A stretch of 64,000 nucleotides of DNA. It comes from Lachnospiraceae bacterium NK4A144 (GTDB taxonomy: Bacteria; Bacillota; Clostridia; Lachnospirales; Lachnospiraceae). The notes beneath the pieces were generated by a model, which saw only the letters and a list, made by a program, of their open reading frames with translations, ran no database searches and was not told where the DNA came from. Positions within the stretch are counted from its first letter, which is position 1; the number at the start of each line of letters is the position of its first letter. The position numbers and the translations under genes are program-made. Positions 24,453-32,505 of this stretch are shown piece after piece. The stretch spans positions 372,001-436,000 of the forward strand of contig AUJT01000001.1 of assembly GCA_000424365.1 (NCBI GenBank), written 5' to 3'.

Positions 24453-25871
24453 TTAACGAAAATCTGCTCCCGGCTTAAAAGTTATGTAGAGTTTCCAAAG
24501 AAGTCCAACTCCTATGGCACCCAAAATAGCTATCGCACCATAACGCACCATCGTATTCAGATACAATATCTGTGATGCGATACCGACGATCATCATAATA
24601 AACATACATACAAACGTAAACACATTATCATACATGTGCACCAGATCTAACCGCTTTGATACAAAGTAGTGTATAAGAAGCAGCAATATGAAACTTGCTA
24701 AAGTCGTATATGCCGCTGCCTGATAGCCAAATATCGGTATAAATATCAGATTTGTAACGAAATTAAAGCCCGCTGAAACCAAGGTACCCACAGAAGCAAT
24801 ACCGGTCTTTTTCTCATACTGCTCTACATTGATGTAAATAGTATACGCAAACTTAAATCCATAACCGATCATTACCGGTGCAATGAGATAAACAGAACTT
24901 GCATACTCTTTTCCGCCGATAAATCTCACAAGCTCCGGCGCGATCAGGATCATTCCCTCAACAGCAACGGCAAAAGTCAAAATATATACTCGATTGACCT
25001 TTTTTATGATCTCATAGTCTTTAGTGTGCAATTTTTCATAAAGCCACGGGCACATGGCACTATTAAACGACGTCTGAAGTGTCGAAACAAGCATTCCCAA
25101 CGAATATGCAATCGTATATATCGCATTCGCCTCTGAACCTACGAGCTTCGTTATCATGATCTTATCAGAAGAACCAAGAATAACATTAGCTAAAAGATGC
25201 GGTATTATCGGCATCGTAAAAGTCAGAGCGAACTTCCAATATTCTTTATTATAAAAAGTTTTACCCTTAAACAGGATAACAAAGAAAAAGATGATGTAGA
25301 TCAATATATTGGGGACAAATGCACCGTAGATCCTACCCCAAAGCTTATCATCCAGATTGAGTACCAAAAGTACAGCGATCGCCGTAGATATAATTGTGGA
25401 TGACAATGAGACAAATACAAAGAATTTATATTTATACTCAAACCTGTGCTTTATCTGCATCATATCAAGTGCAGGTGAAAAGATCAGCACCCAAAAGATC
25501 ACGTGTATATACCGCATGTCCATATCAAATACGATTTCAAAAAAATGCGGAAATAATAATACTATCCCATAAAGAACAGCCGAATAAACCGACCCAAGAA
25601 ATACAACTGACGAAAGATATCCATCAAAGTCATCCTCAAATTCGTACTTTGCTCTGGCAACTGATGAATAAAGATGCAGTGTACCGACAATTGCCAGTAT
25701 ACTAAGCCAACTATTAAAATTACCAACTGTTCCGAAATCTTTTTTCAAAAGTAATCTGGAAAAAATAGGGGTTGTAAGGAAGCCAAGCCCCTTTATAAGG
25801 AAATTACAAACTGTATACCAAATGCCGGCCTTTAACGAATCTACAGAATTGTTTTTTACTTTCTGTGCCAT
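24453..25871 (-). CDS. Polysaccharide flippase (MOP/Wzx-like)
   Basis: A 472-residue integral membrane protein with about 12-14 hydrophobic segments. The N-terminus (VNNSVDSLKAGIWYTVCNFL ... FLTTPIFSRLL) is the usual entry of Wzx/oligosaccharide flippases, which move lipid-linked repeat units across the membrane. Ribosome binding site AAAGGA precedes the ATG. Its neighbour is a likely glycosyltransferase. No polymerase or other assembly gene is nearby, so the pathway is incomplete here. Confidence 0.85.
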   Translation of the reverse strand: MAQKVKNNSVDSLKAGIWYTVCNFLIKGLGFLTTPIFSRLLLKKDFGTVGNFNSWLSILAIVGTLHLYSSVARAKYEFEDDFDGYLSSVVFLGSVYSAVLYGIVLLFPHFFEIVFDMDMRYIHVIFWVLIFSPALDMMQIKHRFEYKYKFFVFVSLSSTIISTAIAVLLVLNLDDKLWGRIYGAFVPNILIYIIFFFVILFKGKTFYNKEYWKFALTFTMPIIPHLLANVILGSSDKIMITKLVGSEANAIYTIAYSLGMLVSTLQTSFNSAMCPWLYEKLHTKDYEIIKKVNRVYILTFAVAVEGMILIAPELVRFIGGKEYASSVYLIAPVMIGYGFKFAYTIYINVEQYEKKTGIASVGTLVSAGFNFVTNLIFIPIFGYQAAAYTTLASFILLLLIHYFVSKRLDLVHMYDNVFTFVCMFIMMIVGIASQILYLNTMVRYGAIAILGAIGVGLLWKLYITFKPGADFR

Positions 25872-25903
25872 TATTATGTCCTTTACTATGCTGAAATAAA
25901 ATA

Positions 25904-26170
25904 TGTTTTGCCCATCGCAGAAGGCGAATTAATAGTTACAGTTCAGACGCAAACGGAGCACTTTGCTGCGGATGCTACGAACACTTAGCGAACGAATGTG
26001 AGCTTAGTGAGAGTGTATGCTTTAGCTGTTTGTGGCCAATAAATATGAAAAGCCATATAGGTTTTGCCCATCGCCAAAGGCGATTTAATTGGCAAAACCT
26101 GTTACTGTCGCGAGCTGAAAGCGAGTGAACAGTAACAATTAATAAGTAAAACCAGTTACGTGAAAACACA
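25904..26170. repeat. Remnant of an older MITE copy split by a newer copy
   Basis: Outside the intact element lie TTTTGCCCATCGCAGAAGGCG on the left (shown here as one 20-base-scale block) and AAGTAAAACCAGTTACGTG on the right. Joined without the insertion, they rebuild the central hairpin and right part of the same MITE family. This is a nested insertion. Confidence 0.6.
25934..26136 (+). mobile_element. MITE copy 1, 203 bp, target duplication AATTAATA
   Basis: Ends are GTTACAGTTCA and TGAACAGTAAC. The 8 bases AATTAATA occur directly on both sides. It carries the family's central hairpin (GGTTTTGCC / GGCAAAACC around ATCGCCAAAGGCGAT) and ~57 extra bases, not found in the other copies, with their own inverted repeat. 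No coding capacity. Confidence 0.85.
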
Positions 26171-26213
26171 CGTAACTTATAAAATAACACAGAATAATGT
26201 TTTTATCCATCAA

Positions 26214-26253
26214 ATAAAGGCGCCCGTGAGAATTTCACCCCACTGACGCCTTT
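26214..26253 (-). terminator. Terminator of the EAL/GGDEF gene
   Basis: Minus-strand AAAGGCG and CGCCTTT arms enclose a second inverted repeat GTGAAATTCTCAC, followed by ATTT. It lies 5 bases beyond the stop codon. Confidence 0.6.
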
Positions 26254-26257
26254 AATT

Positions 26258-28243
26258 TCATTCTGATTTCTTAAGTGATTCTGAAAGCTTATAAGTTCCG
26301 TTATTTATCTTTTCGAGAATTTCTTCATAAGTCTGCGGTTTTCCGTAGTAATAACCCTGAAGTCTTTCGCAGCCGGCTTCCTTTAGGAATTCAACCGCCT
26401 CGCCGGTCTCTACACCCTCTGTCAGTGTTTCCATATGCAGCCTGTTTGCGAGCTGGATTATCGTCTTGATGATAGGTTTAGAATTTGCATTTCCGGCAAA
26501 ACCCTTGAGGAATACCATATCGATCTTTAAGAGATCAAAGTTAAAGTCCTTGAGAACATTCATTGATGAATAACCTGAACCAAAATCATCAAGCCATACC
26601 ACATATCCCTTTTCATGCAATTCATCTACAGCCTTATGGAGTCCCGCCTCATCTTCTGTAAGAGCGCTCTCTGTGATCTCCACATGGATAAAATGTTTAG
26701 GAATATCGTACTTTTTAATCAGCTGTTCAAGCTCATCAACCGCATCCATCAGCTCAAAATCCAGTCTTGAGAAATTGAGGGACACCGGAAATACCGGAAG
26801 TCCTGCATCCATAGACTCTCTAAGTCTCTTAAATACGCTCTCATAGATACATTTATCAAGTTTATGTATCTGCCTCGATTCCTCAAGTATAGGAATAAAC
26901 TGTCCCGGTGACAGGAATCCCATCTCAGGATCTATCCATCTGGCAAGAGCTTCGCAGCCGCAGATGCCGCCGTCCTCCGCGTCCATAACCGGCTGATAAA
27001 AAGCCTTTATGTATCCGTTTTTCACTGCATTTTCAAGACTGTTAAGTATAAAATGCCTGATCTCATAGCTTTCACGACATTTATCATCATATTCCGCAAT
27101 ATGAAATTCTTCTGTGTTCTTATTTAACTTCATTGCATAACGGGCACGATCCATTGCGTGCTGTGGTCCGAAATGCGAATTTCTGAGACTATATGCCCCG
27201 ACCGTCACATCAATATAAGTTTCATTCGGATGAGCATTTACCAGCCTGTCACGAACTATTTTTGCCTTTTCTTCATAGTTCTCACACCCTGTCAGAACCA
27301 TAAATTTATCTGCAGAATGTCTGGCATATGGTTCACCCCTAAACACATCACTGATGATCTTTGCCATTTCTCTAAGAAGATCATCGCCTTTTTTATGTCC
27401 GAACCGGTCATTAAAGGTCTGGAAATTTTTTATATTAAAAACCAAATATGTAGGGATCCTTACATCCTCATAGCACTCATCAATGTATTTTCCCGATAAT
27501 TCCTCAAGACGCATCATATTTGGCGCACCTGTTAGGTCATCAGTTATGGAAGCGAGCATCAGTTTATACTCTTTTTGAGCATCGCTGTATCGCTGAAAAT
27601 AGATGGTCATGTAAAGAACTGTAAGGATTATGAAGAAAGTGATGTAATTGATCAGATCTCCACTTTCCATCACTACATGATTTCCCTCTTTATCAACCGC
27701 ATACATATCGATGAGCCATATAAATCCAACACCTGACAACCCCATGAGAAACAGGGAGATATACGGCCGTACAACAAATATGAATGTCACATACATACTC
27801 ATTGATAGGAAACATATGATCATTTTCCCTCGGGAGAAATCCTTTAGTGAAGTTCTGATACCGAAATTAATGCCAATAAGAAAATACAGGAAAATAAGAG
27901 CCCGGCTGAATTTCCTTAAAACTCCCATTTTTCCTTTCATATATTGCACGCCGTAATAAAGCAGCAATATAGAACTTATGAGAAGTATCCAGTAAGTATA
28001 GGTATACTTAAAAAATATCCCCAATGTCGCACATCTGCCTGTTAGCACATATTTCAGACAGTAACGGATAAGCATCCATATCTCCATGCCTATAACCGCT
28101 GCCGTCAGTATTATGGAACTCCTTACATCCGCTTCCCTTAAACAGTCTTCGATATACTCAGGATTTTTATAAAACCCAAGTGCCTGTTTCAAAAGTTCGC
28201 CGATCCCCTGCTTTTTGCTATTCTCTCCCATTTGCTCACTCAT
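26258..28243 (-). CDS. Membrane protein with degenerate GGDEF and intact EAL domain (c-di-GMP phosphodiesterase)
   Basis: A 661-residue protein with about seven membrane helices in the first ~220 residues, then a GGDEF domain (about 235-390) and an EAL domain (about 405-650). The GGDEF signature reads SADKF, so cyclase activity is unlikely. The EAL domain keeps CEALARW, SLNFSR, EITESA, WLDDFGSGYSS, KIDMVF and LTEGVET, as in active phosphodiesterases that hydrolyse cyclic di-GMP. The membrane part may sense a signal and the GGDEF part may bind GTP to tune it. AAGGGG precedes the ATG. Monocistronic. Confidence 0.9.
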   Translation of the reverse strand: MSEQMGENSKKQGIGELLKQALGFYKNPEYIEDCLREADVRSSIILTAAVIGMEIWMLIRYCLKYVLTGRCATLGIFFKYTYTYWILLISSILLLYYGVQYMKGKMGVLRKFSRALIFLYFLIGINFGIRTSLKDFSRGKMIICFLSMSMYVTFIFVVRPYISLFLMGLSGVGFIWLIDMYAVDKEGNHVVMESGDLINYITFFIILTVLYMTIYFQRYSDAQKEYKLMLASITDDLTGAPNMMRLEELSGKYIDECYEDVRIPTYLVFNIKNFQTFNDRFGHKKGDDLLREMAKIISDVFRGEPYARHSADKFMVLTGCENYEEKAKIVRDRLVNAHPNETYIDVTVGAYSLRNSHFGPQHAMDRARYAMKLNKNTEEFHIAEYDDKCRESYEIRHFILNSLENAVKNGYIKAFYQPVMDAEDGGICGCEALARWIDPEMGFLSPGQFIPILEESRQIHKLDKCIYESVFKRLRESMDAGLPVFPVSLNFSRLDFELMDAVDELEQLIKKYDIPKHFIHVEITESALTEDEAGLHKAVDELHEKGYVVWLDDFGSGYSSMNVLKDFNFDLLKIDMVFLKGFAGNANSKPIIKTIIQLANRLHMETLTEGVETGEAVEFLKEAGCERLQGYYYGKPQTYEEILEKINNGTYKLSESLKKSE

Positions 28244-28362
28244 TTAGTTTGTCCCCTTTTTTCCAAACTATAATTTTGTGCAAAATGTACCACGAATAGT
28301 CTATCACGAGGGTGTGTATACAGCAATATGTCAGACAGATGTACGATTTTAGATGCATTATC

Positions 28363-28508
28363 GTAACAGTTCACACGTAAACGGAGCACTACGCTGCGGA
28401 GTTTACGACCAAGAAAGATGAAAAGCCATTGGATTTTGCCCATCGCCGGAGGCGATTTAATTGGCAAAATCCGTTACGTGAGCGAGCTGGAAGCGAGTGA
28501 ACAGTAAC
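28363..28508 (+). mobile_element. MITE copy 2, 146 bp, target duplication GCATTATC
   Basis: Ends GTAACAGTTCA and TGAACAGTAAC are flanked by the same 8 bases, GCATTATC, on both sides. The central hairpin is GGATTTTGCC / GGCAAAATCC. It sits upstream of the EAL gene, in a gap with nothing else recognisable. Confidence 0.88.
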
Positions 28509-28533
28509 GCATTATCGAAGTAACGTTTCAGAA

Positions 28534-31092
28534 TTATTTCCTGTACGCTGTGTGATCAAGCGGCAGTTTCGTACGGAAGATACCATCTCTCTTATAATAA
28601 GCAAGCTGCGCTGCCGGAGAGGTAGGGATCAGCGGTATCTCACCGACGCCCTTTGCTCCATACGCAAGTTCTGCATTATTTTTCTCAACAAGTATCGTTT
28701 CGATCTCAGGCACATCTGTTGCCCGCCATAAACCTAAACTTCCAAATTTTACGGTCGGATGACCGTCCTGCATCTTGAGACTTTCTGTGAGGCCGTATCC
28801 TAAACCGGTAACTATACCTCCTTCTATCTGACCCTCAACATTTGTAGGATTTACGGCTTTTCCAACATCATGAGCTGCTACGACCTTCTTTACCTTTCCG
28901 TCATCGTCAAGTATCACAACCTGAGTAGCATATCCGTATGCCAGGTGACTTACCGGATTTGGCTTATCAGCTCCCATAGGATCTGTTACGCCTTCAAACT
29001 CAGCATAAAATTCTTCGCCTTCCAGTTCTGCGAGACTCTTATTCTTAAGTGCTTCCTTGAGCTTTAATGAAACCCTTCTCGTAGTTTCTCCCGTGATAAC
29101 AGTCTGTCTGGAAGCGGTACTGGTTCCGGAATCCGGTGTATACTTTGTATCCGGCATCATGCAGATCACATCCTCCGCAGGAAGTCCCGTCGTTTCGCAG
29201 CATATTGCTCTCATCGTAGAGACAATTCCCTGTCCCATACAGGCAGCACTGGTTCTGAGGCTCACTTTTCCATCAACTATCTTTAACCTTACACGACCTA
29301 TATCCGGCACACCGACACCAACACCTGCGTTCTTAATAGCACAGGCGATACCGGCATGACTCTCATTAGCATAATAAACGTCCTTAACAGCTTCCAGTGT
29401 CTCTACTATACCGGTTCCTTCATCCGCGATCTGACCGTTTGGAAGCACCTGTCCCGGTCTCAAGGCGTTTATATATCGTATCTCAAACGGATCGATACCC
29501 ACCTTTTCAGCCAGTTCATTAAGCTGACATTCGGTCGCAAACATGGTCTGCACTACTCCGAAACCACGAAAAGCTCCGCAAGGGATATTATTCGTATAGA
29601 CTGCCGTACCTATGATATCGATATCCTGATAATTGTAAGGTCCCGCTGCGTGCGTACATGCTCTCTGTAGAACCGGCCCTCCAAGAGATGCGTAAGCACC
29701 TGTGTCAGAATAAAGGCGCAGCTTCATGCCTGTAAGCTTACCGTTTTTATCACATCCTGTAGTCATCTCCATCTTCATCGGATGACGCTTCGGGTGATAC
29801 CACATACTTTCTTTACGTGTAAATGACACTCTCACAGGAACTTTTGCGAGATAAGCCAGAAGTGCCGCATGATGCTGGACACTCATATCCTCTTTTCCAC
29901 CAAAACCGCCGCCGACATATGCGCTGATAATGCGAAGTTTGTCCGGATCTGTAATCCCGAGAAGCCTGCTGATCTCACGATGTTCATCGTAAATAGACTG
30001 TCCGCCGGTATAAACGGTAAGAGTATCTCCCTCAGGAACAGCAAGCGCACTTTCAGGTTCCAGAAAAGCATGTTCCTGCGCTTCTGTTTCGTATGTATGA
30101 GTAACCGTAAATGCAGACTCCGCAAGAGCTTTATCTGCATCTCCTCTTTGGATCTTTTCGATCCTGTATACGTTGCCGCTTTCATGTATAAGCGGGGCTC
30201 CATCCTTTAACGCATCCTCAGGACAAAGCACAGGCGTACGTTCTTCGTATTCAACTTCTATTAGCTCACGGATCTCATTAAGTGCTTTTTCCGTTTTAGC
30301 CGCGATAAGCGCTATCGCATCTCCTAGATAGCGTGTCTCCTCACCTACCGCGATAAGTGCCGGCCAGTCAAGCGTCAGATGTCCTATAACCCTTTCTCCC
30401 GGAACATCTTCAGCAAGGACTATCTTTACACAATCCGGATGCTGTAAGGCTTTCTCCAAATGGATAGCCTTTACGAGCGCTCTCGGGTATTTGCTGTGAA
30501 GCGCACCGCCGTAGACCATACCCGGAACCTTTATGTCTCCTGCAAACTTTGCAGTACCAAGTATCTTTGGTGACGCATCCTGTCTTACCGCTCTTTCCCC
30601 GACAAAGCCCTTTGCCTTAGAAATGACAGGTTCTATTTCACCCCTAAAGCATTTAGCCGCAAGAAAGATAGCATCCACGATCTTTTTATAGCCTGTGCAG
30701 CGGCAGAGATTTCCTTTTATAGCCTGACGTATATCTGCCTCTGTAGGATTTAAGTTTTTATCCAGTAAAGACTTTGCACTGATAACCATACCGGGCGTAC
30801 AATAGCCGCACTGTACCGCACCTGCCGTACTAAATGAATAATCGTAGATTTTTTTCTCTTTTTCAGTAAGTCCCTCGACTGTAATTATCTCGTGGCCGTG
30901 AGCCTTTTCTGCAGTAATAAGACAGGCTCTCTGCTTTACTCCGTCAACGAGTATCGTACACGCCCCGCACGCGCCCTCACTGCATCCGTCTTTCACAGAC
31001 GTGAGATCCATATCTTCTCGGAGAAAATGCAGCATTGTACAATTTTCTTCCGTCTCAACTTCAGTTCCGTTTACCTTGAATTTATATCCCAT
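28534..31092 (-). CDS. Selenium-dependent-type xanthine dehydrogenase, fused iron-sulfur and molybdenum domains
   Basis: An 852-residue molybdenum hydroxylase joining a 2Fe-2S part and a molybdopterin-binding part in one chain. The N-terminal ~155 residues have the plant-type cluster cysteines (GCSEGACGACTILVDG) and the second cluster (CGYCTPGM ... NLCRCTGY). The remainder has YVGGGFGGKED, AFRGFGVVQ and the catalytic-Glu motif GAKGVGEIPL near the C-terminus. It resembles the selenium-dependent xanthine dehydrogenase family that uses a labile selenium; it is not a selenocysteine protein. The ATG chosen has AGGG upstream; a 14-codon longer frame is possible. Last gene of a four-gene purine operon. 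Confidence 0.85.
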   Translation of the reverse strand: MGYKFKVNGTEVETEENCTMLHFLREDMDLTSVKDGCSEGACGACTILVDGVKQRACLITAEKAHGHEIITVEGLTEKEKKIYDYSFSTAGAVQCGYCTPGMVISAKSLLDKNLNPTEADIRQAIKGNLCRCTGYKKIVDAIFLAAKCFRGEIEPVISKAKGFVGERAVRQDASPKILGTAKFAGDIKVPGMVYGGALHSKYPRALVKAIHLEKALQHPDCVKIVLAEDVPGERVIGHLTLDWPALIAVGEETRYLGDAIALIAAKTEKALNEIRELIEVEYEERTPVLCPEDALKDGAPLIHESGNVYRIEKIQRGDADKALAESAFTVTHTYETEAQEHAFLEPESALAVPEGDTLTVYTGGQSIYDEHREISRLLGITDPDKLRIISAYVGGGFGGKEDMSVQHHAALLAYLAKVPVRVSFTRKESMWYHPKRHPMKMEMTTGCDKNGKLTGMKLRLYSDTGAYASLGGPVLQRACTHAAGPYNYQDIDIIGTAVYTNNIPCGAFRGFGVVQTMFATECQLNELAEKVGIDPFEIRYINALRPGQVLPNGQIADEGTGIVETLEAVKDVYYANESHAGIACAIKNAGVGVGVPDIGRVRLKIVDGKVSLRTSAACMGQGIVSTMRAICCETTGLPAEDVICMMPDTKYTPDSGTSTASRQTVITGETTRRVSLKLKEALKNKSLAELEGEEFYAEFEGVTDPMGADKPNPVSHLAYGYATQVVILDDDGKVKKVVAAHDVGKAVNPTNVEGQIEGGIVTGLGYGLTESLKMQDGHPTVKFGSLGLWRATDVPEIETILVEKNNAELAYGAKGVGEIPLIPTSPAAQLAYYKRDGIFRTKLPLDHTAYRK

Positions 31093-31172
31093 ACCTTTTT
31101 CCCTATACCCAATGATACTCATTACTGATAACACTATTTGATCCGCTTAATACAGCTCACGGAATTCTAAGA

Positions 31173-32024
31173 TCACTCGCATACATTATTAAGAAAATCC
31201 TCCAGCAGATTCAGGCATACCTTCTTTCTGTAGCCTTCCGTTGACCTCTGATCACTTATCGGATGGAGAACCTCGGCATATCGTGCCAGAATATCCGCTT
31301 TTTTCCCTTCCAGCTCCGAAACAGGAGTACCTGCGATCATTTCCTCTATATCCCGCTGCCGGAGAACCGTGATACCTACCGATCCAAATGCAATACGTAT
31401 GTCAGTAACCTTTCCGTTTTCAACTTTACAGATACCCGCAAAAGAAAGCTTTGCGATAGCTTCTGCCTTTCTTGCGCCAACCTTTGTATGACTGAGCTTT
31501 GTCATACCTTCGTAAGAAGAACGCGGTATCTCTATAGCCGAAACGATCTCATTATCTCTAAGATCTATCTTCCTGACTCCGATGATAAATTTATCTATAG
31601 GTATACGACGTTCAATTTTTTTACCATTGTCATCCAGTCCCGCTGCCACGACCACAGCATCCATTGCATAAAGAACCGGCAGTGTATCTCCTGCAGGTGA
31701 TGCGTTGCAGATATTGCCAACGACCGTTCCTACATTTCTGATAGCCGGAGAAGCGATCTCCCTCATGGTATCCCTTAAGATCCCGGGGACCAGCTCATCA
31801 TCTATCAGTTCATCATAAGTGCATCCGGCTCCTATGCGTAAATACTCTTCTGTCTGTTCCACATATTTAAGTCCTGCGATCGAATTTAGATAGATCACGT
31901 CAGGAGCAGTTTTATGTACAACCATCACATCACTTCCGCCCATTACGAGCAGTGACTGGTCTTTTTTTTCAGCTTTTATCGTCAAAGCTTCATTCAGAGA
32001 CTCCGGATAATGTGCTTTTACCAT
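31173..32024 (-). CDS. xdhB: Xanthine dehydrogenase-type FAD-binding subunit
   Basis: A 283-residue FAD subunit of a three-subunit molybdenum hydroxylase. It passes electrons from the iron-sulfur subunit to NAD. Visible motifs are LVMGGSDVMV near residue 26, IGAGCTYDELID near 63, and the FAD-binding NVGTVVGNICNASPAGD near 96. The C-terminal CO dehydrogenase-flavoprotein domain ends in RSTEGYRKKVCLNLLEDFL. The start overlaps the stop of the iron-sulfur subunit gene by 7 bases, so translation is coupled. Symbol is by family; pucC naming would also fit. Confidence 0.88.
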   Translation of the reverse strand: MVKAHYPESLNEALTIKAEKKDQSLLVMGGSDVMVVHKTAPDVIYLNSIAGLKYVEQTEEYLRIGAGCTYDELIDDELVPGILRDTMREIASPAIRNVGTVVGNICNASPAGDTLPVLYAMDAVVVAAGLDDNGKKIERRIPIDKFIIGVRKIDLRDNEIVSAIEIPRSSYEGMTKLSHTKVGARKAEAIAKLSFAGICKVENGKVTDIRIAFGSVGITVLRQRDIEEMIAGTPVSELEGKKADILARYAEVLHPISDQRSTEGYRKKVCLNLLEDFLNNVCE

Positions 32025-32485
32025 AAGCCATCTCCTTTCTCCGCTGCCATCTGCACTGCATTAATGATCATATTGTAACCGGTGCAGCGGCAAAGATTAC
32101 CGGAAAGACCCTCTCGGATTTCCTCCTCTGTAGGATGAGGCACACGAAGGAGAAGCGCCTCAGAAGCCATGATCATTCCGGGAATACAAAATCCGCACTG
32201 TACCGCGCCGGCATCAGCAAAACATTTCTCAAGAAGCTTGTACTCTTCACTGTCTCTAAAACCTTCAAGTGTGACCACCGTTTTTCCTCTTACATTTGCA
32301 AGCGGTGTGATACAGCTATTAAACAGCTTTCCGTCTACAAGGACTGAGCAGGCACCGCATTCACCTTCTCCGCATCCTTCTTTTGGTCCCGTAAGTCCAA
32401 ATTCTCCTCGGAGAACATCCAGCAGTCTCGTGTCCGGAGACATCTGACTGCGTATTTTTCTCCCATTCAAAGTAAATTCAACCAT
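32018..32485 (-). CDS. xdhC: Xanthine dehydrogenase-type 2Fe-2S subunit
   Basis: A 155-residue ferredoxin-like subunit carrying two 2Fe-2S clusters. The plant-type cluster is formed by GCGEGECGACSVLVDG (near residues 37-52) with a further Cys at NSCI. The second cluster is CGFCIPGM near 97 and NLCRCTGYN near 129. It relays electrons between the molybdenum and FAD subunits encoded on either side. AGGGAGAA precedes the ATG. Confident on family; pucE-type naming would also fit. Confidence 0.92.
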   Translation of the reverse strand: MVEFTLNGRKIRSQMSPDTRLLDVLRGEFGLTGPKEGCGEGECGACSVLVDGKLFNSCITPLANVRGKTVVTLEGFRDSEEYKLLEKCFADAGAVQCGFCIPGMIMASEALLLRVPHPTEEEIREGLSGNLCRCTGYNMIINAVQMAAEKGDGLW

Positions 32486-32505
32486 TATCCGATTTCTCCC
32501 TGTAT

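Noticed and set aside
28240-28467. Frame starting MPIKSPPAMGKIQW, repeated at 46707-46898
   Set aside because: Both copies are simply the translated MITE hairpin and arm; the shared peptide reflects the repeat, not a gene.
28534-31134. Selenoprotein with in-frame UGA
   Set aside because: The frame is uninterrupted; enzymes of this family use a labile selenium rather than selenocysteine.
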